From positions 18,990,803-19,054,802 of the forward strand of contig CM028339.1 of assembly GCA_016647705.1 (NCBI GenBank): 64,000 bases of DNA, given 5' to 3'. The notes beneath the pieces were generated by a model. That model was not told the origin of the DNA. It was given only the letters and a program-made list of their open reading frames with translations, and did not search any database. How positions within the stretch are numbered: the first letter of the stretch is position 1; every line of letters starts with the position of its first letter. Positions 1-11,073 of this stretch are shown here, piece after piece. Source of the DNA: Eucommia ulmoides. Taxonomy: Eukaryota; Streptophyta; Magnoliopsida; Garryales; Eucommiaceae. Both the position numbers and the translations under genes were made by a program.

Positions 1-897
1 ACGTAATAAAAGTAACTAACTAATAAATTAAATAATTAAAAAACTACAAAACATACTAATCAAATTAAATTAACAAATAAATTAAACAAAACAAACAAAA
101 ATAAACTTACCTTTAGTAGGAGAAAAAAATTCTGAAGTGAAGTTGTAGAAAATCCTTGATAAACAATCCCGTAAAAAGAAAACATTTGGCAGCTAAGTGA
201 GGAAGGAAAAAAGAATGAAGAAGAGTTTCACAATCGGTTAAAAAAAATGCCTAAGGAAGGCAGAAAGGAAGAAATGAAGGAAGAAAGAGGATCGATTGTT
301 GCTTTCACAATCGGTAAAAAAAAATGACAATGTAGCTTATATAGTGAATTTGCACTCGGGGATTTGATCCCCGGGTCCAAAAATCACAAATTCCAAATGG
401 TCATTTCGTTTGACCGTCAATTGATAGCTGCTGCTGCTGCAGCGGCTGTCCTCGGGAATAGGCATTTTTGCCTATTCCCAGTAATTTATTTATTTATTTT
501 TATTTTTTTGAATTAGGATCAGGGGATGTGATCTCCGGGTCCTTTGTATACCCGGGGATCACATCCCCAAGTATAAGGTTTTAAAAAAAATTAAAAAAAT
601 CATCGTATACCCGATGTTCGAAACACCGGGTATACAACAGAGTTTTCTCATACCCGAGATTTCGAAACCCAGGTTTAACAACCCAATATAAGGTTTTAAA
701 AAAAATTAAAAAAATCATCGTATACCAGGTGTTCGAAACACCGGGTATACATCAGAGTTTTCTCATACCCGGGGTTTCGAAACCCGGGTTTAACAACCCG
801 AGGATCAGATCCCTGGGTAGAATTAGTTTGGTAAATAAGTTTAAATTCAATCGTTTTTTGTATTATTTTTAAAATATAATTAAATGGTAAACAACTC
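1..897. mobile_element. Right TIR arm of a Mutator-like element (partial)
   Basis: This is the right-hand arm of a MULE whose left part lies before the window. It ends at 897 in GGTAAACAACTC, matching the termini of the elements at 928-2881 and 7062-25930 (GAGTTNTTT type). Positions 1-330 resemble the inner TIR of the 18.9-kb MULE: AT-rich runs of 'aaactaac' type, then a purine-rich stretch. Positions 460-820 hold several GC-rich palindromes of the CCCGGGTGTTCGAAACACC type. The likely target duplication begins at 898 (catttacaaa), but its partner is outside the window. No gene is visible. Confidence 0.75.
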
Positions 898-1261
898 CAT
901 TTACAAAGGCCACATGACCAGTTCATAGAGGTTTTTACCATTTAATTATACTTTAAAAAAATACTGAAAACGATTGCGAAAAAAAAGAAAGAAAAAAAAA
1001 CCAAATTATTTGCAAAACTAGTTCTACCTGGTGATGCGATCCCCGGGTATTGGAACCCGGGGTTCCTAACCCCAGTTCAAAAAAGGAGTCCGTCGTATAC
1101 CCGGTGTTCGCAACACCGGGTATGGGGCAATTTTTTTTTTAAACTTTATACCCGAGGATGTGATCCCCCAGGTATACAAAGGACCCGGGGATCACTTCCA
1201 CGGGTCCTAAAAAAAATAAAAAAATAAAAAAATAACAAAGTTGGACATTTTATTACTGTGT

Positions 1262-1425
1262 AATAAGAGAGAGAAAGAGAGACAGAGAGAGTGAGAGAGA
1301 GAGAGAGAAGGGTGAGCAAACCGAGAGAGAGAGAGAGAGAGCGGGCGTGTGGGGCCTTTTTTCAACCTAAATGAGTGAGAGAGATAGAGAAGGGAGAGAA
1401 AACTGAGAGAGGAGAGAGAGAGAAT
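1262..1425. repeat. GA-rich microsatellite in left arm of palindromic MULE
   Basis: Interrupted (GA)n tract, mirrored as a (CT)n tract in the opposite arm. It belongs to the inverted repeat, not to a separate locus. Confidence 0.9.
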
Positions 1426-2427
1426 ATGAGGCTTGTTTCAGGATAGTACAATTTTTTTAATATGGAATCATTGTTTCACTTCGTACCCCATAACTTATTA
1501 AATATTTTAATTAAGTTCTTAAACTATTCACATTCTCATTTAACAATTTTTTTTTTTTTTTTTGTCCTTCTCACATTGAGAGTTCCAATTAATTATGGGT
1601 TTAGCATTAAAATCTGATTAGGGGTAGGTAGGTGACAAACAATGTTTAATTAATGGATTAAATTATAATTTAAGCTTAAACCTACAAAACACTTTATCCC
1701 TATGTGTCACCCACGACTAAACTGCTTATTAATTGAGATAACGAAAGTTAAATGTTAGTTAATTAAGTGAAAAGACAAAATTATTCTAATTCAATATTTA
1801 TTGAAAAAAATTAATTTATAATTTACAACCAAGATCCGAATTGGAAAATATTGGAATACAATTAATGGATTAAATTTTTTCAATTCACATTTTTTTGTTA
1901 TTGTTTTGCCGATTGAACAATAACCAAAAAATGTAACCTAGGTAAAAAGTGTATTCTAATAACAATAACAAAAAAAAAATGTGAATTGAAAAAATTTAAT
2001 CCATTAATTGTATTCCAATGTTTTGCAATTCGGATTTCGGTTGTAAATTATAAATTAATTTTTTTTAATAAATATTGAATTAGGATAATTTTGTCTTTTC
2101 ACTTAATTAACTAATATTTAACTTTTGTTATCTCAATTAACAAGCAGTTTAGTCGTGGGTGACACATAGGGACAAAGTGTTTTGTAGGCTTAAGCTTAAA
2201 CTGTAATTTAATCCATTAATTACACATTGTTTGTCACCCACCAACCCCTAATCAGATTTTAATGCTAAACCTATAATTAATTGCAACTCTCAAAAAAAAA
2301 AATAAAAAAAAATTAAATGAGAATGTGAATAGTTTAAAAACTTAATTAAAATATTTAATAAGTTATGGCGTACGAAGTGAAACAATGATTCCATATAAAA
2401 AACAATTGTACTGAAACAAGCCCCATA

Positions 2428-2458
2428 TTCTCTCTCTCTCCTCTCTCGATTTTCTCTC

Positions 2459-2498
<40 letters not shown>

Positions 2499-2600
2499 GT
2501 TGAAAAAAGGCCCCACCCTTGCTCTCTCTCTCTCTCTCTCTCTCTCGGTTTGCTCACCCTTCTCTCTTTCTCTCTCTCTCTCTTTCTCTCTGTTTCATTA
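2428..2600. repeat. CT-rich microsatellite in right arm of palindromic MULE
   Basis: Interrupted (CT)n tract, the counterpart of the GA tract at 1262-1425. Confidence 0.9.
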
Positions 2601-3052
2601 CACAGTAATAAAATGTCCAACTTGTTTTTTTATTTTTCAGGACCCGGGGAAGTGATCCCCGTGTCCTTTGTATACCCGGGTATAAAGTATTTTTTTAAAA
2701 AAAATCGTCGTGTTTCGAACACCAGGTATATGATGGACTCATTTTTTGAACCCGGTGTTCAGAACCCCGAATTCCAGTACCCGGGGATCACATCCCCGGG
2801 TAGAACTCGTTTCATAAATAAGTTTTTTTTCTAATCGTTTTCAGTATTTTTTTAAAAGTATAATTAAATGGTAAAAAACTCTCGATTCATATGCCTTTGT
2901 GATATCACTTTATTATTATTTATTTTTAAAATAATCCTAAAGTAATATACAAAGGCCACGTGACCTGTTCAATTTCCTATTTTACTTTATTACTATTTTT
3001 TTATTTTGTTGTTTTCTTTTTTTCTCTTCATAATTAAAAAAAACAAAACTGA

Positions 3053-4275
3053 GTGAAAGTTGAAAAAAAAAAATGTTGTCATGCAAATGCACTCATTGCC
3101 ATAAGACTGGTCATACAAAAAGTTGTTGTATCTATTCCTAACAGTGTGCAGGATGCCTTATCTAATCCTAGATGGAAAGCAGTTATGAATGAGGAGATGA
3201 AATCTCTAGAAAAAAATGAAACATGGGAACTAGTTGATCTTCCACCAGGAAAGAAACCAGTTAGATGTTGGTGGATTTACACTGTGAAGTACAAGGCTGA
3301 TGCTACAATTGAACGCCTTAAAGCGACACTGGTAGCAAAGGGATATACTCAGACCTACAGGATTGATTACACATAAACATTTGCACATGTAGCCAAAATC
3401 AACACAGTTCATGTCCTGCTATCTTTAGCTACCAACTTGGATTGGCCCTTACAATAATTTGATGTGAAGAATTCTTTTTTACATGGTGAATTATCTGAAG
3501 AAGTCTATATGGATCTCCCACCAGGATGCATGATACCCAAAAGAGACAGCCAAAAGGTTTGCAAACTAAATAAATCATTGTATAGGTTGAAACAATCTCC
3601 TAGAGCATGGTTTAGAAGGTTCACAAAATTTATGATAGCCTTTAGCTACCATCAAAGAAACTCAGATCATATTCTTTTTCTCAAAAGGAAACAGGGTAAG
3701 ATAACTGCACTCATTGTATATGTGGATGATATGGTGGTTACAGGGAATGATCCTAACAAAAGAAAAGCCTTGCAAGATTACTTGTCCAAAGAATTTGAAA
3801 TGAAAGATTTAGGCCCTCTTAAATATTTTCTTGGGATTGAAGTATCTCGATCTAAAAAAGGGATAGTTTTATCTCAAATAAAATATGCTCTAGATCTATT
3901 ACGAGAAACTGGTATGTCAGTATGTCAACCAGTTGATACACCCGTAGAAGAAGGTCTAAAGCTATGTGTTGAGCCCAACCAGGTACCAGTTGACAAAGGA
4001 AGATACCAAAGACTATTAGGAAATTTTTGTACTTATCTTATACCAAACCAGATCTTACTTATGCCTTGAGTATTGTCAGTTAGTTTATGCATAATCCTGG
4101 AAAACAATATATGAATGCAATTATTCACATTTTGAGGTACCTAAAGTCTACTCCATGAAAATGAGTATTATTCACTAAAAACATAGATCATCAAAGTATA
4201 GAAGCCTATACTGATGTTGATTGGGCTGGTGATGTGGGTGACAGGCGGTCTACTTCTCGTGTGGCGTTGTAGTAA
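3053..4275 (+). pseudogene. copia gag zinc knuckle fused to reverse transcriptase (broken)
   Basis: Around 3075-3130 one frame reads CTHCHKTGHTKSCC, a CX2CX4HX4C gag zinc knuckle. The sequence then passes straight into copia reverse transcriptase, so protease and integrase are missing from this copy. RT hallmarks: 'WRWVY.VK'-like start (CWWIYTVKYKAD), AFLHGEL equivalent (SFLHGELSEEVYM), LYRLKQSPRAW, the catalytic YVDDM near 3720-3735, and LGPLKYFLGIEV. In-frame stops occur at about 3374 and 3455 and the frame breaks after 4060. The start of RNase H (EAYTDVDWAGD) is readable at 4200-4260, then the sequence switches strand. It cannot encode a working polyprotein. Confidence 0.9.
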
Positions 4276-5700
4276 CTGTCTTTTGTGTGGCTCAAGAACA
4301 TCTTCAGTAAATGATTGGTGTGATATGTTGACTGGGGATGGAGTTATATTTTCTAGAACTTCGGTTTCTGATTGAGTCGGAGAATGATCCTCCTGTTCAG
4401 TTACATTTTCAAGAACTTTGGTTTCTAGCTGAGTTGGAAAATAATCCACCTTTTCAGTTATTTGTTGCTCATTACTATTTTGATATAATATCATACCACC
4501 TATCTCCAATTCACCCATTTTTTTTCTTTTACTCCAATCTGTGAGTAATTTCCATTGGAATCAGTTATCTTCAAGTTGCCCCCATATTGGGTATCGTAAT
4601 CTAGACTTTGAATTTCATTTTTGGTACTCTCCCTGAAATTCAGGTTCGGAAAAGTACATTGTATCTTCATGGAAAATAACATCCATCGTGATAAATAATC
4701 GGCGTGTTGGAGGATGATAACACTGATATCCTTTTTTATGAGTGGCATGCCCAATAAAAACATATCTCAATGCTTGAGGAGTTAACTTGGTGTGTTGATG
4801 CTTGTGTAGATGTACAAACACCACACATCCAAAAACATGAGAAGGTAAACTTGAGACAGCTAGAGCCATAATCCCATCATTTAGAGTTGGAACATTGATT
4901 TGAAATTGAGGGTGCTGGAAGGTATCCGATTCATTAAATAAGCTACTAAAGTTAAAATTTCTCCCCAATAAGACAATGTCATATGGGCTTCAATTAGAAA
5001 AGCTCGAATAACCTCCAACAAGTGTCAATTTTTTCGCTCGACCACCCCGTTTTGTTGAGGTGTGGTGGAGAAAGTTGTGTGATAGACTATTCTTTGTCAT
5101 TCCAAATAATATTGAAATTCAGTACTCTAATATTCTCTACCATTGTCACTACGAAGAACTGGAATCTTTCTATTGTACTAAGTTTCAATCCTTTTATGAA
5201 ACTTTTGGAATATCAAGTTCACTTCACTTTTGGACTTCATCAAGCAAAGCCATGTCATCCTGGTACAATCGTCAATAAACATTACAAACCAATATGCCTC
5301 CTCCCAAAGTGTTGACCTTCAATGGAACCCAGACATCAGAATGAATAATCATGAACGGAAGTGGACTTTTATTCAACTGTAATGGAAATAAAGCACGATG
5401 GCTCTTTGCAAGTTCACAAGTATCACAGTGAAAACTAGAAATATCGACTCCTGTAAATAAACTGGGAAAAAGCCTTTTGAGATATCTAAATGAAGCATGT
5501 CCAAACCGGTGATGTCGTAACCATATTTTTTTTTATTTTTTTTTATCTTCAGAACCAACCATTGCCAGAGCTTGTCGTAGGCTTTCAGTACTATTTGATT
5601 CCAAATCCAAGTAATATAGCTTCCCCCGTCTAGTACCACGACTAATTATTTTCCTAGTTTTGATGTCCTTAACCACATAATTAGGAAGGTGCAATCACAT
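4262..5700 (-). pseudogene. copia GAG-pre-integrase and integrase segment (broken)
   Basis: On the minus strand, 5690-5400 encodes a GAG-pre-integrase-like stretch. 5350-5000 encodes an integrase core (LIHSDVWVP, FIDDCTR, RSDNGREY, TTPQQNGVVERKN), carrying the D-D-E residues in separate frame pieces. 4968-4615 encodes the region after the core (LPSHVFGCVVFVHLHKHQ, ALRYVFIGHATHKKGYQCY), standard in plant copia elements. Stops and frameshifts are numerous. Its orientation is opposite to the reverse transcriptase at 3053-4275, so it is an inverted part of the same family or a second copy. Confidence 0.88.
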
Positions 5701-6056
5701 ACAACCAAGCCTTATTTAGCACTTCCCCTCAAGTTAGTGCATAGATGTCTCACATGCCCAACTTTTCTAAAAACTTTAAGAATACCCTATTTGAGACTGC
5801 TTTGGTGAGGATGTCGGCCAGCTGATCCTCTGATCGAATCTTCGGCAATTCCACAATCTTTCTATCCAACGTTTTCTTAATGAAAAATTTGTCGACCTCG
5901 ACGTGCTTTGTGCGGTCATGTTGAACTGGATTATGTGAGATATCACATGTTGCTTTATTATCACAAAACAGTCAGATAGGTTGCTCAGATCCTATAAAAG
6001 GAGTCTCAATCATAATGTCTCACAAAGTACAATTGCCAAACCTCTGAATTCAGCTT
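5676..6056 (-). pseudogene. Inverted copia RNase H fragment with LTR start
   Basis: The minus strand reads the last third of copia RNase H (H-D-R-T-K-H-V-E-V-D-K-F, then QLADILTKA), the polypurine tract and about 30 bp of LTR. At about 5700 it is joined directly to the GAG-pre-integrase segment. It is an inverted repeat of 6160-6540 at high identity, so the two copies could form a long hairpin. Confidence 0.85.
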
Positions 6057-6508
6057 TTGCACTCGAGCGTGCTACAACATTCTACTTCTGGTTACTTTAC
6101 CTTTCTAGGAGGTAACCTTGTGACATGGAAAAGTAAGAAAAAAAATATTGTAGCACACTCGAGTGTAGAAGCTGAATTTAGAGGTTTGGCAAATGTACTT
6201 TGTGAGACATTATGGCTGAGACTCCTTTTACAGGATCTAGGTTATCTATCTGAGCAACCTATCCAACTATTTTGTGAAAATAAAGTAGCATGTGATATCG
6301 CGCATAATCTAGTTCAACATGACCGCACAAAGCACATCGAGGTCGATATATTTTTCATTAAGGAAACGTTAGATGGAAAGATTGTGGAATTACCGAAGAT
6401 TCAATCAGAGGATCAGTTAGCCGACATCCTCACCAAAGTAGTCTCAAATTGGGTATTCTTAAAGTTTTTAGAAAAGATGGGCATGTGGAATATCTATGCA
6501 CCAACTTG
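6057..6508 (+). pseudogene. copia RNase H fragment
   Basis: The plus frame begins STSGYFTFLGGNLVTWKSKK, the usual copia RNase H middle, and runs through SSVEAEFRGLANVLCETLWL, HDRTKHIEVDIFFIKE and DQLADILTKVVS to a natural stop just before the polypurine tract. The preceding half of the domain is at 4200-4260, cut off by the inverted segment. The piece is open but isolated, so it is a remnant. Confidence 0.88.
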
Positions 6509-6695
6509 AGGGGGAGTATTAAATAAGGCTTGATTGTATGTGATTGCAGTTTTCTAAGTTAGAGTATGTGATTAAGGAAATGATTAGTGTAATGGTTTAA
6601 TTCTAGGGATGCCCTAGAATCAAGCTCTCTATAAATGTTTGTACCATTCAAGAGATCAATAAGAAAGTTTGAGATCATTTTTTTCAATATTTTCA
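6508..6695 (+). repeat. copia polypurine tract and short 3' LTR
   Basis: The polypurine tract gagggggag (6508-6516) precedes an LTR of about 179 bp (6517-6695), starting tattaaataagg (the expected TG mutated to TA) and ending ttttca. It holds a TATA-like ctataaatg near 6630. No matching 5' LTR is in the window. Confidence 0.75.
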
Positions 6696-6753
6696 AGCAC
6701 AAGGAAGATAATTAAATGCATGATATCCATATAGAATTTTTTGTTTTTCTAAC

Positions 6754-6847
6754 CTTGTTCTGGTTCTAACTCTGTGTCTAGCCAAGGATGGTACTGGGAG
6801 ATGAGTGTCATTTGATCATCAACCTCTTTAGTCATACCACTTGTCAT
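6754..6847 (-). pseudogene. HD-Zip I homeobox gene, exon 1 fragment (copy B)
   Basis: On the minus strand an ATG at 6847 opens a 94-nt exon reading MTSGMTKEVDDQMTLISQYH and on to EPEQ, followed by a GT donor at 6753. It is paralogous to exon 1 of the HD-Zip copy at 57118. The N-terminus (a LISQ.YP.-.YT-like patch) resembles the ATHB-21/40/53 group. This copy keeps the reading phase needed to enter the GEPKP start of exon 2, while the 57118 copy has lost one base. Exon 2 is missing because the copia remnant lies just downstream. It cannot encode a transcription factor. Confidence 0.8.
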
Positions 6848-7061
6848 CTCTCTCTCTCTCTCTCTCTCTCTAGTGAAGAAGTGAATGAAATGTGGCTTAG
6901 GAGAGTACAACAATGAAGACTTTGTGTGTAAAGGTGGAGTGAGGACTAAGGGAGTTGTTATGTTGGGACTTTGGGAAGATTAGTACACGTAAGACTCTAT
7001 TTATGACACTACATGCCCAGTAATTCAGTCTTGGTAATTTTTCAGTCTGGGCATGAGGGTA
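6848..7061 (-). repeat. Segment paralogous to the 5' flank of the HD-Zip copy at 57118
   Basis: The reverse complement matches about 56900-57117, including the CT/GA tract before the ATG and the stretch around cccagactg...ccaagactgaattactgggc. The MULE at 7062-25930 splits this duplicated segment, and the other half continues at 25941. The last ten bases, catgagggta (7052-7061), are the left target duplication. Confidence 0.85.
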
Positions 7062-7139
7062 GAGTTCTTTATATAATAAATATTATTTTAAAAAATATAC
7101 ATTGAAAAAATTAGTATTTTAACTTATTTCCCAGATGCG

Positions 7140-7365
7140 AGCATCCCGGTGTTGTGAACACCGGGACTAGATCCCGGTATTCCGAACACCGAGATCATTT
7201 GGGATTTTTTTTTTTATTTAAACTAATCTCGGCATTCACAACACCGGGATAAATTTTTATTTTTATTTTTAAACTAAATGTTCCTGCGTTCACAACGTCG
7301 GGACCATTAAATATAAAAAAAAAATAAAAAATTAAACGGTCCCGGTGTTCACAACACCGGGACCG
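7140..7365. repeat. Cluster of GC-rich palindromes in left TIR
   Basis: Four copies of a perfect or near-perfect palindrome centred on CCGGTGTTCACAACACCGG lie at about 7146-7167, 7171-7192, 7227-7250 and 7339-7365, separated by poly-A/T. A matching cluster is at 25632-25850. They can form cruciforms and are candidate transposase-binding sites (inference). Confidence 0.85.
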
Positions 7366-8089
7366 TAATGACACATCGTCGTTTCAAAAATGGCGATATG
7401 TTGTTTGGTTTAGCCGGTCAGACGGTACACCGTCTGACCAGCCAAAGGCTAGCTGTTTTTTGCAGGCAGCCTTTTACAACTGCTTTTGCAGCTTCAAATT
7501 TGATGCTTCCTCCATTATCTACTCTATTTCTCCTTCCTGCTTATTATCCATCTGAGTTGCTCTGCTCTTCCTCATTTTCTTCCTTATTTCCTTCTCTCTG
7601 ATGCTTCCTCCATTCATACTTAGGAGAGTTTTGTTCATCCAATTTTTTTTTTCATTTTAATCAGAGTGTTCATCATTTATTTAGCCGATTTTCTTCATCA
7701 AAATTTAAAAAATCTACAATTTCACAATTTCTCCCTCCAACTATAAAGGTAAGTTTTTTTTTATTTTTTATTTTTTTTGTTTAATTTATTTGTTCGTTTG
7801 ATTAGTATGTTTTTTACTTATTACTTGTTAGTTTGATTAATTTACATGTTTGTTAGTTTGATTGATTATTTATTTTTTTACTGTTTAAAAAAAATGTAAG
7901 TTAGTTAATTAGTTTAGTTGTTAATTTTGTTTTCTTAAAACATTAGAGGATAGTTTAATTTTAATTTGTTATTTATTTCATTTATTAGTTAGTTTGTTTG
8001 TTTTGTTAGTTAGTTAATTTAATTTGTTAGTTTAGTTGTTTAATTTGCTAGTTAGTTGGTTAGTTTAATTTGTGAATTTAGTTGTCAAA

Positions 8090-9150
8090 TTAAAAATTAT
8101 ACTTTAGCCCCTTTCACATGTGTAGGAAAATATAAATTAATATATTATTTAAAAAAATGTTAGTTAGTTAGTTTAATTTTTTAATTTAGCTATTTAATTA
8201 AAAATATACATTTTGGCCCCTGAAAGTTTAACAATTAAAAAAATATAAAATTTTAATATATTATTTTAAAATAAATTGTTAGTTAGTTTAATTTTTTAAT
8301 TTAGTTAAAATGATTTAATTTATGAATTTTGTTATTTAATTAAAAAACATTTTTCTATAATTTGTTAATTTGGTCTTTAAATTAAAAATTACACTTTGGC
8401 CCCTTTCACATGTGTAGGAAAATATAAATTAATATATTATTTAAATAAATTGTTAGTTAGTTAGTTTAATTTTTTAAGTTAACTATTTAATTAAAAATAT
8501 ACACTTTGGCACCTGAACGTTTGACAATTAGAAAAATATAAATTTCTAATATATTATTTTAAAATAAATTGTTAGTTAGTTTAATTTTTGAATTAGTGGT
8601 TTAATTAAAAAAATATATTTACTTAAAAATGTGTACTTTAATTTTTGAATTAGTTGTTTAATTAAAAAATATTTAATTAAAAATGTGCACTTTGGCACCT
8701 CAAAGTTTGATTAATTACACATGTGAGAAAATATAAAAATAAAAGTAAGTTTAATTTATTTTTTTGTTTAATTTATTTCTTAATTTGATTACTATATTTT
8801 TTACTTGTTTAATTATTTAGTTAATTTGTTTGTTAGTTAGTTTACTTATTTAATTTGTTAATTAATTGGTTAATTTAATTTGTTAGTTTAGTTGTTTAAT
8901 TTCTTAGTTAGTTTGTTAGTTAATTTGTTAATTTATTTGTTTAATTGCAAATTATGCACTTTGACCCCTCAAAATTTGAATAAATTATACACGTGTGAGA
9001 AAAATATAAATTATAATATATTGTTTTTAAAAAAATTATTATTTAATTAATTAGTTTAATTTTTTAATTTAGTTGTTTAATTTAAAAATATGCACTTTGG
9101 CCCCTCAAAGTTTGATAAATTATACATGTGGAAAATAAAAATTGAAATAG
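8090..9150. repeat. AT-rich tandem repeats in left TIR
   Basis: A unit of roughly 150 bp recurs about six times, marked by actttggcccctttcacatg and a following ttgttagttagtttaatttt, with drift between copies. The complementary array is at 23820-24900. Confidence 0.75.
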
Positions 9151-9267
9151 AAATTATAATAGATTATTTTCATAAAAAAATGTTAGTTACTTAATTAGTT
9201 TATTTTTTAATGTGTTTGAAAAAAATTAAATTATTAACTAATTTAAAAACAAATAAAATGAAAAGGA

Positions 9268-9553
9268 TTGAAAAATGTACACGGTGAGAGATTTGTATCG
9301 TTCAATGGGACGTCAATGACTTTTGGAAGACGAATTCTCATACTCTTTTGGTCCAAGAGTTCATTACTCATCGCGGTCGATTGCAAGGATGCGGGAGGAA
9401 TACACTTATCGTGTCAACCAATCAGAGGTTATAGTGGACGGATGCAAGCAATATAATATTCCAATAGTGCGTCAATTGGCCAGAATAATGCCAATAGACA
9501 CACCGCATAACCTTCAAATGGCATTGCATCGCTACCGCGAAGAAAATAACTGA
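9268..9553 (+). pseudogene. Small unknown ORF inside the 18.9-kb MULE
   Basis: One plus-strand frame (9323-9553) gives 76 residues (MEDEFSYSFGPRVHYSSRSI..., then EEYTYRVNQSEVIV, ending ALHRYREENN). I do not recognise a family. Base composition here is much less AT-rich than the TIR, as in coding sequence. A second stretch at 10060-10370 reads a similar pattern with stops, which suggests decayed copies of one small gene. It is on the opposite strand from the transposase and PMD gene. Function unknown. Confidence 0.35.
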
Positions 9554-10029
9554 ATACAAATTCAAACTTTTTGACATGAGCTTGAAACGACGACACGTGA
9601 GCGTCTCGAATAAGGTTTGTTCGCCGAAGCGCGTACTTGCATGAGATGCGCAAAGAATCCTCAATATTAGTCAGATACTAAAATGTCTGATGATGAGAGT
9701 AAAGTGTAATGTTTTCGCGTTGGTGAATTGCAGTTTAATTATGTATTTTCTTTGAAATCTAATGTATCATTTCTACGTTAAATTATAATAATGCTACTTC
9801 TACCAAACAACTGACTTTTTCTCTTTCAATTTATAGGTGGTGTTGGTAGCTTTTTTTTTAGTTAAGCCTCGTGTACATTAGTTATAAAATATCATTTTTC
9901 ATTAATTATGTTTTAAAAAAACTATTTTTTTTTTTGTAAACTCATAATTTGCAGTATAATATTTGTAAAGAAATTATTCAGCCTATAATTTTTGTGATGT
10001 CTTCACATATTAATTCAAGTGAAGAAAGC

Positions 10030-10495
10030 TCAGTTGGTTTTTTTTAAGTGATAAGAACTCATATGATGTTTGGGGTAGGCCTGGACCGTGGGATCACCAA
10101 AGATGTTGGGTTCTAAAATCATATTATGATGATTACTGGAGTTATCAAGAGATCAATCCGATAGAGTATCGCGTCGGTCTACGCCAAGAATGAGAATACA
10201 GGGTGAATGAGTCTAACAACCTTGTATCTTGTTTGAGAAATCTTAATGCACCAATTCTGCATCGTCGAAGTCTTTAGATGCCTAGACGATATATAATTAA
10301 TGACACAGCCGAGATTGAAGATGCTATTACATGAATTCACCTAGAGAATAATCGAATGTTGTTGCGTAGGATCCACTACAATTAGCCAATGAAATGGTTG
10401 CCGCAAGCAACAGAGCACTCTCTCCAAACGAATACCATAACGTGATAAATAACAATGAATATTTGTCTGAGGGGTACATGTTCAATGAAGAATAA
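10030..10495 (+). pseudogene. Decayed relative of the 9323-9553 ORF
   Basis: Read with stops ignored, 10180-10370 gives EYRVNESNNLV, NAPIL and IHLENNRM, which lines up with EYTYRVNQSEVIV, NIPIV and HRYREENN of the upstream ORF in the same order and spacing. Three in-frame stops interrupt it. No family is recognised and the resemblance was judged by eye. Confidence 0.3.
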
Positions 10496-10726
10496 ATAAT
10501 TTTTTGCTCTAATATTTTCTGTTTAAGTGTTTTTATTGTCACTATTTTCGTGATATTATGTACTGTATTTCTTACGTATTATCTTTGTTATGAGTTTGGT
10601 AACAAACACCGTTAAACATGTTTCTAATTTATGTAATGCTTTTTTTTAATATGATGTTTATGATTATTTCAAGTTGTTTCACCTTTAATATTATACTCTT
10701 TCAATGTACTCCATAATATATTAGGT

Positions 10727-10974
10727 GATCTACCATATATATTGCTTCGCAAATAGATACAGAATTTAACTGCGAGATCAGGTAAGGTGTCTAAGATTCT
10801 AGAAAGATTCTTAAAAAGACATACGCAGTGGAAAGTAGTTGACTATATATATATAGACTCAACCAATTTCATTACCGTATGCCTTTTTAAGAATATTTCT
10901 GGAATCTTAGACACCTTGCTCGATCTCGCAGTCAAATTCTGTATCCATTTGCAAAGCAATATATATGGTAGATC
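10727..10974. repeat. 248-bp near-perfect hairpin
   Basis: Arms 10727-10825 and 10876-10974 (99 bp each) are about 90% complementary around a 50-bp loop. Most differences are transitions that still pair as G-U in RNA. Outer ends are GATCTACCATATATATTGC and its complement. No clear target duplication flanks it. It could be a MITE or a small-RNA precursor-like hairpin. Nothing shows that it is transcribed. Confidence 0.85.
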
Positions 10975-11073
10975 AACAACTTTCTAAATCTATAAACATT
11001 ACAAAAATATATATTTACATTCCTATTACTAAACTATCAACTATATAATTAACTATGTACCGCAATCCCTACA

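Larger units (their letters stand above)
928..2881. mobile_element. Palindromic non-autonomous Mutator-like element
   Basis: The element is almost entirely an inverted repeat. Arm 928-1905 pairs with arm 1961-2881 around a loop of about 55 bp. It starts GAGGTTTTTACC and ends GGTAAAAAACTC. The flanking 10-mers are ccagttcata (918-927) and tcgattcata (2882-2891), 7 of 10 identical, a plausible decayed MULE target duplication. Each arm has the subterminal CCCGGGGATCACATCCCCGG-type palindromes and a mirrored GA/CT tract. There is no coding capacity, so it would need a transposase in trans. A foldback element is the alternative label, but the ends and target length fit the neighbouring MULE family. 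Confidence 0.78.
3050..6695. mobile_element. Scrambled Ty1/copia retrotransposon remnant
   Basis: Pieces of at least one copia polyprotein lie in conflicting orientations. A plus-strand gag zinc knuckle is joined directly to reverse transcriptase (3053-4275). A minus-strand integrase segment follows (about 4262-5700). Next comes a minus-strand RNase H piece with an LTR start (5676-6056), then plus-strand RNase H, a polypurine tract and the 3' LTR (6057-6695). The 5' LTR, protease and most of gag are not visible. The right end falls beside an HD-Zip exon fragment whose uninterrupted relative is near 57250-57280, so the insertion lies in that duplicated segment. Confidence 0.85.
7062..9210. repeat. 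Left TIR of the 18.9-kb MULE
   Basis: Inverted relative to 23800-25930. The outer 320 bp hold four GC-rich palindromes. 7500-7760 is the counterpart of 25240-25500, including a shared splice-like aaaggtaagttt. From about 7770 inward the sequence is AT-rich with short direct repeats. The exact inner boundary is unclear because the repeats blur the alignment. Confidence 0.85.
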
